Assembly (NCBI RefSeq): GCF_000003815.2
Contig: NC_049986.1
Location: 365,000-428,999, forward strand
Origin: Branchiostoma floridae
Taxonomy: Eukaryota; Chordata; Leptocardii; Amphioxiformes; Branchiostomatidae
DNA length: 64,000 bases
Direction: 5' to 3'
Position 1 is the first letter of the stretch. Every line of letters begins with the position of its first letter. Of the stretch, positions 19,301 to 26,767 are shown one piece after another. The notes under the pieces are model-generated. The model ran no database searches, had not been told where the DNA came from, and was given only the letters and a program-made list of their open reading frames with translations. The position numbers and the translations under genes are program-made.

Positions 19301-21096
19301 CCAAGCAATGTTTGTCTTACGTTCACCAGTAAGACAGCAAGAGACAATCGTTGCCATTTCAATAATGTGTTTTATTTCTATTGTTTTTAAGGGGTTTAAG
19401 GGGAACAATGCGAGATCTAGGCACACAGCTCCAATTTAGGGTATAAAAAGTGCATATTAATTTCCCTGCTAGTATGTTGAGACTCGAGTATGGTCTACAA
19501 AAAGTTTTTTTGGTCTTCAGAGTTTGTTGACGTCCTCGGACCGCTGGAGACGCAAGTTTCATTCAAGCTGAATCCCATCGGTGAATTCGCCACAGTAACC
19601 TTTCCTGGAGACGGACCCCCCACGGAGAATGAGATCGGCCTGTTGCCCTTCAACGGATGGGTAAGTCCCGGTTCTGTTATACTTCAGGGTCTGTATGGTG
19701 GATGCTGGCAACGCTTGATAATGAGTGAAGGAAGACCTTCATTGTGCATATATACCCACTAGGTTAAGTACAGGTTGCAACTAATAATAGTTGACAAATG
19801 CGTGGAATATTTACGCTGTCAACTAACACAAGGACAATATTCTACTAGCAAACTAAGTAATTTCAACTTTTTCTGCCTTCTTTGTAATGCTGGAAATGTA
19901 GGAACAGATAAGTTTTGCAATCAAGGGTTGTATGAAGTTATATCTTAATGGTAAATTTAGAAGTACCGGTAACGCTTACAACGGTAAATTCAGAAAGGCC
20001 AACAACGCAAAGGGTTGATTCGGAAGCTATCCGATGCATTGTGCATGGCACAGTAACACTGAACTTTCGAACTATTCCATAGGTTGGTTACACGAACCTT
20101 TTTCACCTTACCTCTGGTGTCGTCATCTTACACCTGCGAATCGGATCTCCCGACGGCCGCTTCATTGAGTTTGATCTAGAGCCGGCGACGGTTGGTCTGC
20201 TTTTCTGTTTTCTTAAATTATTACGTACAATCATGATGGTAGTATGATATTATAGTGAAAAACTTGGAGGCGAGCAGAAATACAGTTTCCTGGCTTCCGA
20301 AGATCCAGGGCCTTATGTCCCCAAATCAATGCTTATATTAACTAGATTAATTATATTATGCTAGGCCAAAAGAGTCAAGAACCGTTGGACTGGTGGTAGG
20401 TTGTTAGTAGTTACTTTAGTATCCAGTACTTGATTATACTGCTGCTTATAGTCCTTTCAAAAATTTACACGTTCATCGCCCATTCAAAATTTTCCCGAAC
20501 AATTAGGTCCAGATCAGAACCTGGTCCTCTGGACCTAAACCTTACCTGTACCTGAATTTTCGTTACCAGTACCCACCCCTACTGGCTATTGCCTAATTGG
20601 CGACGCCTCAGGGTCAAGCCAAATGGTATATTATTGTGTTCAGTCTGCAAAAATTCTAGGAACTGCACAGGCATTTTTCCACAAGAATGCCAGGCCACTG
20701 GTATGTTTCCAATGTGAGAAGTTAGTCCGGAGGAATTTCAATGCCAGGAATTTGGGTCATGCAAGCCCAAGGCATTTGTCCTAGATAACTGGACAGTCAG
20801 CCACAGGTGTTGTCCAGATGGAGCACTTGATAAATTCTATATAGGTAGAATTTGCACAAGTCATTACATTTCCTTGAGTTTTATAGAAAAACACATTTTT
20901 AATTTGCCCATGCCTGCAGATCAAAGCCCTAACCAGGACTCAGCTGAACGGTTACCTAGACGGGTTCATGAACTACCCGACCGGAACGTTCTTCAGACTG
21001 ATCCATCAGGGAGAGGCTCAAACCGCCTTCCTCGGATCCGTCATCGTGTCCTACACAGCTGGGAGCATGGCCGCCGCTGGGGAAGACATTACGGAG
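5059..21096 (+). CDS. Discoidin/REJ-domain multidomain gene (partial; spans exons 1-17 listed separately)
   Basis: Seventeen exons join in frame at every junction (about 845 codons). The order is a discoidin module (exons 1-3), a linker rich in paired cysteines (4-5), a REJ-like region (6-8), a second discoidin/fucolectin-like module (9-10), and a second REJ-like region (11-17). REJ-like hallmarks are the ISLYWTVRG strand, INTTRDLVIDAARSFDPEG, and the CIENC and FCITC cysteine pairs. Combinations of carbohydrate-binding modules and REJ are known from polycystin-1-like and sea-urchin receptor-for-egg-jelly proteins, which are surface proteins, so an extracellular adhesion or receptor role is inferred. 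No signal peptide, GPS, PLAT or transmembrane exon is visible, so both ends are missing. The start is probably left of 5059. The 3' side enters transposons from about 21.5 kb. Orthology cannot be fixed from sequence alone. Confidence 0.8.
5195..5410 (+). repeat. Intronic block with a paralogous copy at 18425-18610
   Basis: The run gtgttattttccgatagat, a ttctacttc...attatac block, cacgtgcatcgaaaagcatt, and ttctactaaacgcc all recur in the same order in the intron between exons 13 and 14. It is either an intragenic duplication or a dispersed repeat. Confidence 0.6.
5411..6317 (+). other. Intron 1, unremarkable
   Basis: No repeat family or exon is recognised apart from the block at its left edge. 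It ends in the acceptor tattccacag. Confidence 0.4.
6318..6471 (+). CDS. Exon 2: core of first discoidin module
   Basis: The acceptor is attccacag|GTGCAG. The exon encodes GAVDTVWEPLYEPAGYRHW, then VILDLQQAWRIFRLGIANYG, the strands that contain the 'W..DLG' signature of discoidin folds. Reading on to the GT at 6476 would join exon 3 out of frame and stop. Using the GC donor AG|GCAAGT at 6472 gives phase 2, which matches the exon 3 acceptor. I therefore end the exon at 6471. Confidence 0.75.
6555..6806. repeat. (CTCA)n tetranucleotide microsatellite
   Basis: About 250 bp of nearly pure CTCA with a few CCCA, CTGT and CACT variants, in intron 2. All three + frames are open here only because the repeat has no stop codon; the predicted Leu-Thr-His-Ser repeats are not real proteins. 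Confidence 0.95.
7074..7246 (+). CDS. Exon 3: end of first discoidin module
   Basis: The acceptor is ttcacaacag and the donor ACAG|GTATCC. With the exon 2 GC donor it reads VLESSPSGSVWEFVNSS, then ends with YLKLTVETHSGEGPRIREIA and LYGTG, the usual last strand of an F5/8C domain. Its last 73 bp together with the donor have been amplified into the array that follows. Confidence 0.85.
7247..9297 (+). repeat. Exon-derived minisatellite: about 18 copies of the exon 3 end plus splice donor
   Basis: The unit is about 121 bp: 73 bp identical or nearly so to the end of exon 3 (tacctgaagctcactgtgga ... tacggcacag), then 48 bp starting gtatctaaac and ending gctactctcag. Donor-like ggcacag|gtatct occurs near 7240 (the exon itself), 7361, 7482, 7610, 7731, 7852, 7925, 8046, 8119, 8240, 8361, 8480 (as acatgtat), 8601, 8722, 8843, 8964, 9037, 9158 and 9279. 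Several units are truncated at their left side to about 73 bp after a cgggaaaggaccc junction, and some carry a tatacg insertion, giving a higher-order pattern. Copies are about 95 % alike by eye, so the expansion is young or homogenised. Confidence 0.9.
9298..9620 (+). other. Intron 3 sequence after the array
   Basis: AT-rich, with no exon or recognised repeat. It leads into the GATTGATT-spaced decayed copies of exon 4. Confidence 0.4.
9625..10039 (+). repeat. Three decayed tandem copies of exon 4 with gattgatt spacers
   Basis: Blocks starting near 9635 (ataaaatgcctctgtttgaa), 9742 (ataaaccactgctaaatgga) and 9909 (acaatctgccactgttggag) match the start of exon 4 (ataaaccgccgctgtttgag). All sit behind a ttag or aag acceptor, and they are followed by gattgattgattg spacers. 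The copies have lost the reading frame; only the fourth (exon 4) is intact. Confidence 0.75.
10040..10172 (+). CDS. Exon 4: linker after first discoidin module
   Basis: The acceptor is cctggttag and the donor CACAA|GTAATC. It encodes DKPPLFEPCVVIHAGCTLDE, then a second cysteine-containing stretch ending DIHERIH. The phase is 1 in and 2 out, which fits both neighbours. No named domain is recognised. It is the last of four tandem copies; the other three are degenerate. Confidence 0.75.
10173..10917 (+). other. Intron 4 with (CTCA)n
   Basis: Holds a CTCA microsatellite at 10749-10830, the same motif as at 6555-6806, and otherwise AT-rich sequence. Acceptor catatag. Confidence 0.6.
10918..11002 (+). 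CDS. Exon 5: short exon before the first REJ-like region
   Basis: The acceptor is tccgcatatag and the donor TATGAG|GTACGT. It encodes NMSSAVPVHRTGNITFHSEF, then SVECLEDYE. Two N-glycosylation sequons (NMS, NIT) fit an extracellular position. It joins exon 6 in phase 0 to give EDYEISLYWTV, where the first clear REJ-like strand starts. Confidence 0.75.
11223..11439. mobile_element. MITE with aatactgtaaatgca ends, abutting the exon 6 acceptor
   Basis: The left end aatactgtaaatgca is mirrored by tgcatttacagtatt at the right. The interior carries repeated cgcggtg/accgcgaa palindromic pieces. The right end lies 15 bp before exon 6, so the splice acceptor region of intron 5 is partly transposon-derived. 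Confidence 0.8.
11455..11601 (+). CDS. Exon 6: start of first REJ-like region
   Basis: The acceptor is cattccccag and the donor GTGCAG|GTGTGT. Both ends are phase 0, 49 codons. It encodes ISLYWTVRGVGPTTSGHPLD and, later, NNLYFSFPPRTLPLGVYMVQ. The Y-W-x-V-x-G strand and the 'l..G.Y.v' strand are the Ig-like pattern seen in REJ modules. Confidence 0.8.
12263..12420 (+). CDS. Exon 7: REJ-like region
   Basis: The acceptor is tacggtttcag and the donor CGCTC|GTATGT. It encodes FQATLTVPGSDHVSISAVQT, then WVKVERMPL and PIVQTINTTRDLVIDAARS. The last part is the 'G..r.v.ldasrS' strand that precedes 'yDPeg' in REJ modules. Confidence 0.85.
12525..12790 (+). mobile_element. tRNA-derived SINE (+ orientation)
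   Basis: The A-box-like tggccgagtgggcagagtg and B-box-like gtcgtgagttcgatccc are about 35 bp apart, as in a tRNA promoter. A conserved-looking tail follows (agtgggtcagccccctgcag, then ggcctagggctgcagat). No complete tRNA cloverleaf was built, so this is a SINE head and not a tRNA gene. Confidence 0.65.
13317..13390 (+). CDS. Exon 8: REJ-like 'FDPEG' exon
   Basis: The acceptor is tatttgatag and the donor CTCAAC|GTAAGT. It encodes SFDPEGLLNSKGFLFDLDCT, then YKLTQ. Together with exon 7 it reads AARSFDPEG, a strong REJ-like signature, and its cysteine fits the conserved 'W.C' position. Confidence 0.85.
13436..13745 (-). mobile_element. SINE with tRNA-like head on the minus strand, flanked by a second B-box
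   Basis: On the minus strand the right end reads tggcgcaatcggcagggtgt ... ggttctgggtttgaatcc, a tRNA A-box and B-box pair. On the plus strand the left edge has ggtcctgtgttcgaatcctg, another B-box facing inward. The interior has the gacgttaaatggtcccgg-type block (minus strand) common in SINE bodies. It is probably two SINE pieces in inverted arrangement. Confidence 0.55.
13859..14057 (+). CDS. Exon 9: second discoidin/fucolectin-like module, first half
   Basis: The acceptor is ctttttttcacag and the donor GCAAG|GTATGG. It encodes DFSNINIAVCKKATSSGN, GVPERAIDGN and NPWWMVDLGSEYSIAR. The NIA...A..S...G......A.DG......W....DLG pattern is the classic fucolectin/F5/8C signature; the AIDG and WWMVDLG positions carry the calcium- and sugar-loop framework in that family. 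This is the clearest domain of the gene. Confidence 0.9.
14420..14500 (+). mobile_element. Half of the gagctctaaatta foldback MITE
   Basis: gagctctaaattacgaggag and tctgccatttcttcgtcg match the element at 4799-4921, but the second arm is absent or rearranged. Confidence 0.5.
14521..15001. mobile_element. MITE with 86-bp terminal inverted repeats
   Basis: The arm 14521-14606 (tatttcacctggctaaattg ... gccgtaacgaatatt) is repeated as its complement at 14916-15001. The pairing continues weakly inward for a few bases. The 310-bp AT-rich centre has no coding capacity. It lies in the intron between exons 9 and 10. Confidence 0.9.
15177..15427 (+). CDS. Exon 10: second discoidin/fucolectin-like module, second half
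   Basis: The acceptor is acattttcag and the donor TTTCTAG|GTGAGT. It encodes IALYNRLDQPPSRISTG, then GIFYAGNSPVLDN and a C-terminal NIYLNFCEFEVYTED. IALYNR.D, the late cysteine and the 'L..CEVEVY' strand end the fucolectin fold. Joined to exon 9 it reads YSIARIALYNRLD. Confidence 0.9.
15440..16580. repeat. 1.1 kb GT-rich (purine-pyrimidine alternating) intronic repeat
   Basis: Imperfect (GT)n, with TGTA, TGCG and TGTT variants, fills nearly the whole intron 10. One segment (15888-15960) is normal sequence. Long open frames on both strands here (Cys-Val or Thr-His rich) are artefacts of the repeat. Confidence 0.95.
16653..16863 (+). CDS. Exon 11: start of second REJ-like region
   Basis: The acceptor is ccactgtatccag and the donor CTAGA|GTATGT. 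It encodes DTGCELMLGCLDRTAIDGGT, then LGVIANVTVDFIAG and YQTIYVVPDESLLELYLE. NVT is a possible glycosylation site. The domain match is weaker here than in exons 7-8; the assignment rests on the following CIENC motif and position. Confidence 0.75.
17085..17170. mobile_element. End fragment of the aggccac...ttatggatgacatc MITE family
   Basis: aggccacaatg ... gttatggatgacatctgtgcgc matches the terminal repeats of the elements at 42072-42594 and 38365-38530. The sequence after it (attctcccctgttctcaaaaa) fits the interior of that family. Confidence 0.55.
17540..17823 (+). repeat. Two decayed tandem copies of exon 12 with gattgatt spacers
   Basis: Blocks from about 17544 (ctgtacgaagagctgtaacc) and about 17687 (atgtatagagaactacaatc) match exon 12 (ctgtatagagaactgtaacc). 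Each is followed by an acatagtgtgt block and by gattgattgattgatttg. The copies are not open. The arrangement is the same as that seen upstream of exon 4. Confidence 0.75.
17824..17899 (+). CDS. Exon 12: REJ-like cysteine pair
   Basis: The acceptor is aatttcctatag and the donor ATACAG|GTTAGT. It encodes DCIENCNQASTIAAWPLVLA, then PTSEIQ. The C-x3-C pair close to a new strand is typical of REJ regions. It is the intact last copy of three. Confidence 0.75.
18274..18387 (+). CDS. Exon 13: REJ-like region
   Basis: The acceptor is cattcacttag and the donor TTTGTG|GTAGGA; both ends are phase 0. It encodes GTIEYTLEEYPIGHAAENWT, then SVIQVSSPALQVPGGVFV. One N-glycosylation sequon (NWT). Confidence 0.75.
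18425..18610 (+). repeat. Intronic block paralogous to 5195-5410
   Basis: Shares gtgttattttccgatagat, cacgtgc.tc.aaagcatt and ttctactaaac in the same order with the first intron of this gene. Confidence 0.6.
18788..19007 (+). CDS. Exon 14: REJ-like region
   Basis: The acceptor is acatatcccag and the donor GTCAAG|GTAAGG. It encodes DVGNYTIRLTDTVGSWQKIS, then WRFEVLPNPVPSVA and MDQFCITCQ. 'G.Y.irL.v....' followed by '.f.v.PNP.P' and a Cys-x2-Cys is the classic REJ/PKD-like sequence. Confidence 0.85.
19213..19262. repeat. (TTCA)n microsatellite
   Basis: Twelve or so ttca repeats in intron 14. The preceding gtgtggaatgttatgagcttgttgttgcggac block also occurs, with changes, at 47785-47830 before a LINE fragment, so it may mark a dispersed repeat. 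Confidence 0.8.
19521..19660 (+). CDS. Exon 15: REJ-like region
   Basis: The acceptor is tttggtcttcag and the donor GGATGG|GTAAGT. It encodes EFVDVLGPLETQVSFKLNP, then EFATVTFPGDGPPTENEIG and LLPFNGW. It joins exon 14 as ITCQEFVDV. Confidence 0.8.
20083..20190 (+). CDS. Exon 16: REJ-like region
   Basis: The acceptor is aactattccatag and the donor GCGACG|GTTGGT (weak). It encodes VGYTNLFHLTSGVVILHLRI, then GSPDGRFIEFDLEPAT. Phase 0 at both ends. Confidence 0.7.
20920..21096 (+). CDS. Exon 17: last visible exon
   Basis: The acceptor is cccatgcctgcag and the donor ACGGAG|GTCTGT. It encodes IKALTRTQLNGYLDGFMNYP, then FFRLIHQGEAQTAFLG and VIVSYTAGSMAAAGEDITE. No stop codon and no later exon of this gene is recognised, although the intron continues into transposon DNA. 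Confidence 0.7.
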
Positions 21097-22369
21097 GTCT
21101 GTAGAGCAGTGAACACTAATGGAAATCTGTATTGGCGAAAATGTAAAAATTAGCAAGTTCAGGGTGTCATAATCTCATCCGTGAACATTCCAGGTCATAA
21201 TAACTCACCCCACCCAGCAGCACGCTATCTCAAGTGTCCAAAAGTCTAATTTTTAAACTTTTTGACCAGCAAAACATATGGCAGCTGTCAAATCTGCCGC
21301 CATCTTGTCTTTCCATGACGTAATTTTAGGGACTGACCACTTCAAATTAGGGGTCAGCACAGGCCGAAAATATGGGCCAAAACCTTGTTTTTTGGCCGAA
21401 TCTAAACATCTGCAACCTAGACTGTCTCACCAATATGAAATGTTTCTTACATTTTTCTGCTACAAGTAAAAAATAGGCTAAAATACCGTATGGACTCTTT
21501 TTGGGCCTTCTGCGGCTGCGTCAATTAGGGGCATTGCCCTATGCATCGTGCCATAATGATTTGACTGAGGTAGTATCTCGCTGCACTTACACGGCACCGG
21601 TGCGGCACTGCCAGGATTTGAAAGAAACTCAGCGAACTTTAGAGATTAAGAACGAATTTTCCCACGTGTTGTGTATTTTCTTGTCTAAGTCATAATTTTA
21701 CGTATTACACAAGATCTGAATTATGGAGAAAAATGGGTGACAACAGTGTCTCAGTGAAAAAAAAACCGCAGTGCCACACCGGTGCCCCAATTGCACTGCG
21801 ATACTACATTGAACCTTGTTTATCCATGAAAAATCAAATCGGCCAGCAGGCTGCTTTTCTTTTATAGGTCAAGAGTGAATAAACAAGGTTCATATAAAGT
21901 ATACAATAGGGATACAGTTTACATCATTGTCCTAATGAGTCTTATCAGTCTTTAAGTCTATATACACAATTCATACATACATGGTACAAAATACATAATA
22001 GTGAGAGCTGCTCCATGATTCTATTCTGTTCACTTTGGTCGTTCCCGTTACTTATGAGTTGTGAGCTGTGCAATAGATTTTTCGTTTCACGAAAATGTAT
22101 TTATGCCTACCTTATCGGCCATTAAACATCAACATAAGACCCATAATCACTCCACGCTATCTTTTGGTGCGAGTACTAGAACTTTAATTGACTGGCATGA
22201 AAAATAAAACATGACAAATACATACTATGTTCAGATTCGAAATGAAAAAATCATTGCTCAAATTGTTACACCTGACATATACCATCTTTTCACTCATTTT
22301 GTTTCTTAAAATATTTTTAACATACTAGAAATATCCTAATCTACAATTTGTCACAATTTTTTCTACCCG
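21097..22369. other. Intronic or intergenic DNA with a small MITE and a hairpin
   Basis: An inverted repeat pairs 21565-21612 (gaggtagtatctcgctgcac, then caccggtgcggcactg) with 21765-21818, giving a MITE of about 250 bp. Next to it, ccttgtttatc (21812-21822) pairs with gaataaacaagg (21875-21886), a hairpin of about 75 bp. No exon is seen. Confidence 0.65.
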
Positions 22370-22860
22370 CCAGTACAAACGTTCTAGTTATGCTAGGATA
22401 GTAATAGTAAGATAACTTGGTAACATTTTGCGAAATAACCGAGTAAAGGTAGCTTGAAACATCAAAGCTATAACAATAGGAAGTACAAACGTTCTAGTTA
22501 TACTACAATAACAATGAACTTGGTAAGATCTTGCGATATAAAAGAGTATAGTAGCCTGAACAAAACATCAGCGCTTAATCCCCATAGGAAGTATAAACGT
22601 TCTAGTTATACTGCCGTAACAATGGACTTGGTAAGATCTTGTGATATAGCAGAGTATCGTATCTTGAACAAATTATAACGCTATAACCATAGGAAGTACA
22701 AACGTTCTAGTTGTACTGCCTTAACAACAAACGTGGTAAGATCTTACAATATAATTGAGTATTGTATCTTGAACAAAATTCAACACTGTAACCATATGTA
22801 GTTCTAGTTGTACTATCGAACCATGAGCTTGGTAATACCTTGCGATATAACGGATTATCC
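22370..22860. repeat. Five tandem units of about 105 bp, subterminal to the DIRS-like element
   Basis: The unit is ataggaagtacaaacgttct, agttatactacc, aacaatgaacttggtaagat, cttgcgatata, with a taacaa spacer. It lies just beyond the recombinase end of the element and may be part of it. Confidence 0.65.
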
Positions 22861-23337
22861 TAGTTTGAAAACAACAAAACTATGGGCATACATGCCTAAT
22901 AATCTTCTTTAGTTGAGGTGTATCTAGCAACGACTATTTACTAACAGAATATTAAAGTAAATATCCTTATGGCAGGTTCCCATGTTGCAACACATATTGC
23001 AATAACCATTAATTATGTAGAACCTACAGGGCAGCACACCACAGTACTATTACAAAATTAACATAACTTGGGAATTGCCATACAAGGAACTAAGAACTTA
23101 CTTCGTTATCTCTTAACATAGCAAGCAACTCGAGAAATTAATACACAAGTCGTATTCCTAAGCAAACTTATAGACTAGTGCCACTATCCTTAAAGCAAGC
23201 ACCTAACATAGCAACACATTTTTGTACATGTCGGGCATGTAGAAAAAACAGGGCAACTCACCACTGTAATATTAGTCTCGCGTATACCCTAACATCAATC
23301 AACGAACTCATACCCAATCGACTCCGCCCTCATTCTT

Positions 23338-24222
23338 TTAAATGCGTATATATTTCTTAAACGCATCAGATGACCATCTTCCCAGGCGTTGTATGGTGTC
23401 ATCGGGAACACCTTGTATTGCAGCTTGAGTTGCTGCCCCAATACGGAAAGAATGTGACGTATATTTGTGCGGGTCTAGATTGGCTTGTACTACGCAAACC
23501 TTGAGGACTTTGGTAAAGTGATCACTACTGACTGGAGAACCATTTGAGCTGGTGAAAAGGCATCCCGATTTACCCCCACGCCTCAGGAGAAAACGCTCAA
23601 GGCTGCTCACTGGGCAGTACTTACAGCCCGGCTGTGCTATCATGGAAAGGGTCGCTGGAGTAGACGTCTTGCTATGCTTATATGTCTTGAATTGAACTTT
23701 GATATATGAAGTTGCTCCACTTTGATCTGGTACTGCAGTAATATCATCCAGGTTCAAAGTGTGTTGAGAGGTGTTAGTTATTGTGACTTCTCCTAATCGC
23801 GCAAAAGAATAATACATGAACAAAAACATTGCTTCGAAAAGGCACTGATCATAATCCCTATTCACAATGTGCGGTACAATGTCACTCAATTTCTGGAGGA
23901 TTGTGGGTGTTATGGGCAGCCTACTATCCGGGACATGATGTTTCTGAATTGAATGCACCAGTTTTCGAATGAGGAACGTCGAAGTAGGATCTGGGAGATT
24001 GTGAAGCTTGTGCATGAAGCTTATGGCCGAGAGCTTAGACGTTATTGAGGATGGAGCGAACCCTTCTTGGTGCAAAAAAGTAGCAAACTGGCCTATAAGC
24101 ATTTCAGGAATAGGCAAGTGTACCAAAAGCTGACCATGAACTGATAAGGTGAAACGACGAAAATGTTGCCATGCCAAACGATAAGCAGTTACCGTAGCTG
24201 GGGCCAAAGAACAAAACAACAA
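23338..24222 (-). CDS. Tyrosine recombinase of the DIRS-like element
   Basis: About 294 residues of a phage-integrase-type recombinase that would circularise and integrate the cDNA. The catalytic set is complete: Arg142 (FARLGEV), His257-x-x-Arg260 (TSHSFRIGAAT), Trp283 (LGRWSSDAFKKY) and the nucleophile Tyr291. The N-terminal SAM-like core-binding part is also present. There is no good ATG; the frame is open upstream into the end of the RNase H frame, and a -1 slip there would fuse the two. The copy looks intact. Confidence 0.9.
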   Translation of the reverse strand: MLFCSLAPATVTAYRLAWQHFRRFTLSVHGQLLVHLPIPEMLIGQFATFLHQEGFAPSSITSKLSAISFMHKLHNLPDPTSTFLIRKLVHSIQKHHVPDSRLPITPTILQKLSDIVPHIVNRDYDQCLFEAMFLFMYYSFARLGEVTITNTSQHTLNLDDITAVPDQSGATSYIKVQFKTYKHSKTSTPATLSMIAQPGCKYCPVSSLERFLLRRGGKSGCLFTSSNGSPVSSDHFTKVLKVCVVQANLDPHKYTSHSFRIGAATQAAIQGVPDDTIQRLGRWSSDAFKKYIRI

Positions 24223-24227
24223 TTTGT

Positions 24228-26093
24228 TTACATCATGATTAAGTTGCTCGGCTGTAGAGATGGTGGAATGTGCGTTGGAAACTGATTCATATGAGGGAAC
24301 CTCCGTCGAAACGTGTCGATCTGAAAACGAGATAAACAGTCAGCCATTTCGTTCCTTTTCCCAGGGATATGCACTGCCTTACATAATATGTTCCTTTGCA
24401 AACTGATCAAGACAAAATTGCGTACCAATGGCATGATTAAAGGGTTCCTGGAAGTCTGTCTGTTAATGATATACACTAAGGCTTGATTGTCTGTGTGTAG
24501 CATGATACTACGATTTGACCATTCTTGTCCCCAAATATGGAGAGCCAGGACGATGGGATAAAACTCCAAAATAGTAATATTCGTGGATCTCATCTCCTGT
24601 GGCCATGCTCCATAAAACCATGCAGTTCCATACGTCGCACCATAACCCAACGATCCAGCCGCATCAGTATATAAATTCAAGTTTGTGTCATGTAAAAAAT
24701 GCTCATCAATGAAAAAAGACTTGCCGTTGAAATGTTCTAGGAATTGCTTCCACATACGTAAATCCTGCCGTACCCCTATGTCAATATTTATCAGAGTGTC
24801 TCCAGGCTGCTTTGCTTTAGTTAAATCTATGAGACGCCTCAAAAAGGCCCGGCCCGGAGAAACTACCTGGCAAACATGGTTTAGTAATCCTATCAATGAT
24901 TGAATTTGTTTCAGGGAAGCTGATGAAAAAAGTAGGAATTCTCGAATGGTAACCTTACATTTCTGCAGTTTGTCAAGGGGCAGACGTGCCTCCATTTTAA
25001 TTGTGTCTAATTCAATACCCAGAAAGGTCATTGTTGTATCAGGGTGAAAAGTTTTTTCCTCTGCTAAAGGGACCCCAACCTCCTGACACATATTACTGAA
25101 TAACTCAAGATCCCGTTTGCAGGATGAGTAAGTGCTATTAGCAAAGAGGAAATCATCTATGATATGAGTGGGATAACGTATATTCAGCTTCCTTACTGCT
25201 ATCCATTCGAGTGCAGTGCTAACTGCTTCAAAAATGGCACAAGATGTAGAACATCCCATTGGCAAACACCTATCGTAGTAATAACCATCGTTAAGGTAAA
25301 ACCCCAATAGGTGATGATCATTTGGGTGCACAGGAATTATACGAAAGGCGGATTGAATATCAGTCTTTGCTAGAAAACAACCCGGGCCTAGCGTTTTGAT
25401 ATGTTTGATAGCCGAATCAATGTTAGCATAAGAAACCGAAGAAAATTCCCTTGGTATTCCCTCATTTACTGCGCTGCCAATCGGGTGAGATAAATCATGT
25501 ATAATCCGGTACTTACCAGGAGTCTTTTTTGGCACCGCATAAATTGGGGATAAGAAAAGGTTATGAAAAGGTGCTGTCTTGAACGGTCCTGCAATTTTTC
25601 CTGTCTCCAGTTCAGATTGAATTCTTTCCTGAATGATTGGGAATTGTGACGAACTGGGCAAGCTTACCTTTTGTTTTGAACGGAATCTTGGACCAAAATA
25701 ATCTAAGGGAAAACCAACAGAAAAACCGTGAATTAAATAGTCTTTCTCCTGTTCTGTATATCCATCTAGAAAAAAGGCTAGTTTGTTAACGTTTACGGGG
25801 GTTGGTATTCCTGTTCTGGCTATTACGCGGGCAGTTGAAGTTTTTGTGTGCTCCTGAGCATGTTGGGCATGCGTGCTTGTATGGGCAACTTGCCGCGAAG
25901 CAGTTTGATGCAGCTGAATGGTATCGAAAGCAATAGCCCAACGGCAGACTGTTATTGCTTTGCTGTTGATTGGGTTTTGTTGTGAAAGAAGTTGGTTTGA
26001 CATGACTGAATGCGTCCACATACAGCTGCATGTTCGGGACATCCCATGGGGTACTTGGGGATGCGTGCCTAAGCTGCCTAAAGAGAGCATCAT
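24228..26093 (-). CDS. Reverse transcriptase-RNase H of the DIRS-like element
   Basis: About 620 residues. Reverse transcriptase motifs: KTDIQSAFRIIPVHP (A), LPMGCSTSCAIFE (B) and HIIDDFLFA (C, with a variant IDD in place of Y-x-DD). The RNase H part shows LYTDAAGSLGYGA (first Asp), the ILEF glutamate, HTDNQALVYIINRQ (Asp) and KRNEMADCLSR (last Asp). The usual residues are all visible and there is no internal stop. The first stretch overlaps the gag frame by about 300 bp; going from gag to this frame needs a +1 shift. Confidence 0.9.
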   Translation of the reverse strand: MMLSLGSLGTHPQVPHGMSRTCSCMWTHSVMSNQLLSQQNPINSKAITVCRWAIAFDTIQLHQTASRQVAHTSTHAQHAQEHTKTSTARVIARTGIPTPVNVNKLAFFLDGYTEQEKDYLIHGFSVGFPLDYFGPRFRSKQKVSLPSSSQFPIIQERIQSELETGKIAGPFKTAPFHNLFLSPIYAVPKKTPGKYRIIHDLSHPIGSAVNEGIPREFSSVSYANIDSAIKHIKTLGPGCFLAKTDIQSAFRIIPVHPNDHHLLGFYLNDGYYYDRCLPMGCSTSCAIFEAVSTALEWIAVRKLNIRYPTHIIDDFLFANSTYSSCKRDLELFSNMCQEVGVPLAEEKTFHPDTTMTFLGIELDTIKMEARLPLDKLQKCKVTIREFLLFSSASLKQIQSLIGLLNHVCQVVSPGRAFLRRLIDLTKAKQPGDTLINIDIGVRQDLRMWKQFLEHFNGKSFFIDEHFLHDTNLNLYTDAAGSLGYGATYGTAWFYGAWPQEMRSTNITILEFYPIVLALHIWGQEWSNRSIMLHTDNQALVYIINRQTSRNPLIMPLVRNFVLISLQRNILCKAVHIPGKRNEMADCLSRFQIDTFRRRFPHMNQFPTHIPPSLQPSNLIMM

Positions 26094-26767
26094 ACCTACT
26101 CCATTGTGCGCCCCGCTCTGCCAAGGAGCGAATCAAGTGCGCATATGCGATCAGCTGAGGACTTCGCGCTAAGTGCTTTTGAATATATATGTAATGGTAA
26201 ATAGAGAAAGCCATGGACCACTGTGATAAGGTGAGCGATTGCTTTGCCCTATCTTCCGCACTGTTAGCCAGCGTCAATGTGGGAGATCCCGCTAGAGTAT
26301 CAAGGTTAACTGTGAATTGTTGACGAGGTCGTGCGTTAGGCAACAGCTGTTTGAGCTCAACGAATTTATCCTGCCAGATCTTATCCTTAATTCCATCAGA
26401 TATACCCGTGTCTAACGGGAGGTGAACACCTGCTTCTAGTAAGCGGGTACCCATATCCTGATTGGCCAAGAGATCACCCAGTACTGACGCTGACCGAACC
26501 TGAGCGGAATTGTTACCTGCATAAGAGCTGATACCTGTACTCATAATGCTAGATGCTAGAGTAGCACCAAGTCCATCAGTCCGTGTAGGCAGGAGGGCTG
26601 GTGGTTGCAATCCGAATACAGAGTTTGTTGAGTATATGGGAATCGTGCTCGACGTAGTGGCTGTTAATGTTGACGTGACTTGTTGTAGTAGTCCTTGATT
26701 CGCCGCACTTGTAACGCTGGGTGAGCCTGCTGGTAGCACACCTAGCAGGCCAGTGCTGCTCACTGTT
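25786..26767 (-). CDS. gag-like protein, C-terminal part, of the DIRS-like element
   Basis: About 325 residues continuing the N-terminal piece at 33727-34004. Near the end is a Cys/His cluster (CFRYHSAASNCFAASCPYKH, then ACPTCSGAHKNFNCP), a likely nucleic-acid-binding zinc region. The only 'start' here is a GTG at the insertion point, so this is the downstream half of a split gene and not an ORF of its own. Confidence 0.75.

Noticed and set aside
23338-24222. Tyrosine recombinase as a prophage integrase
   Set aside because: It is directly preceded by reverse transcriptase-RNase H and gag on the same strand, as in DIRS-order retrotransposons.
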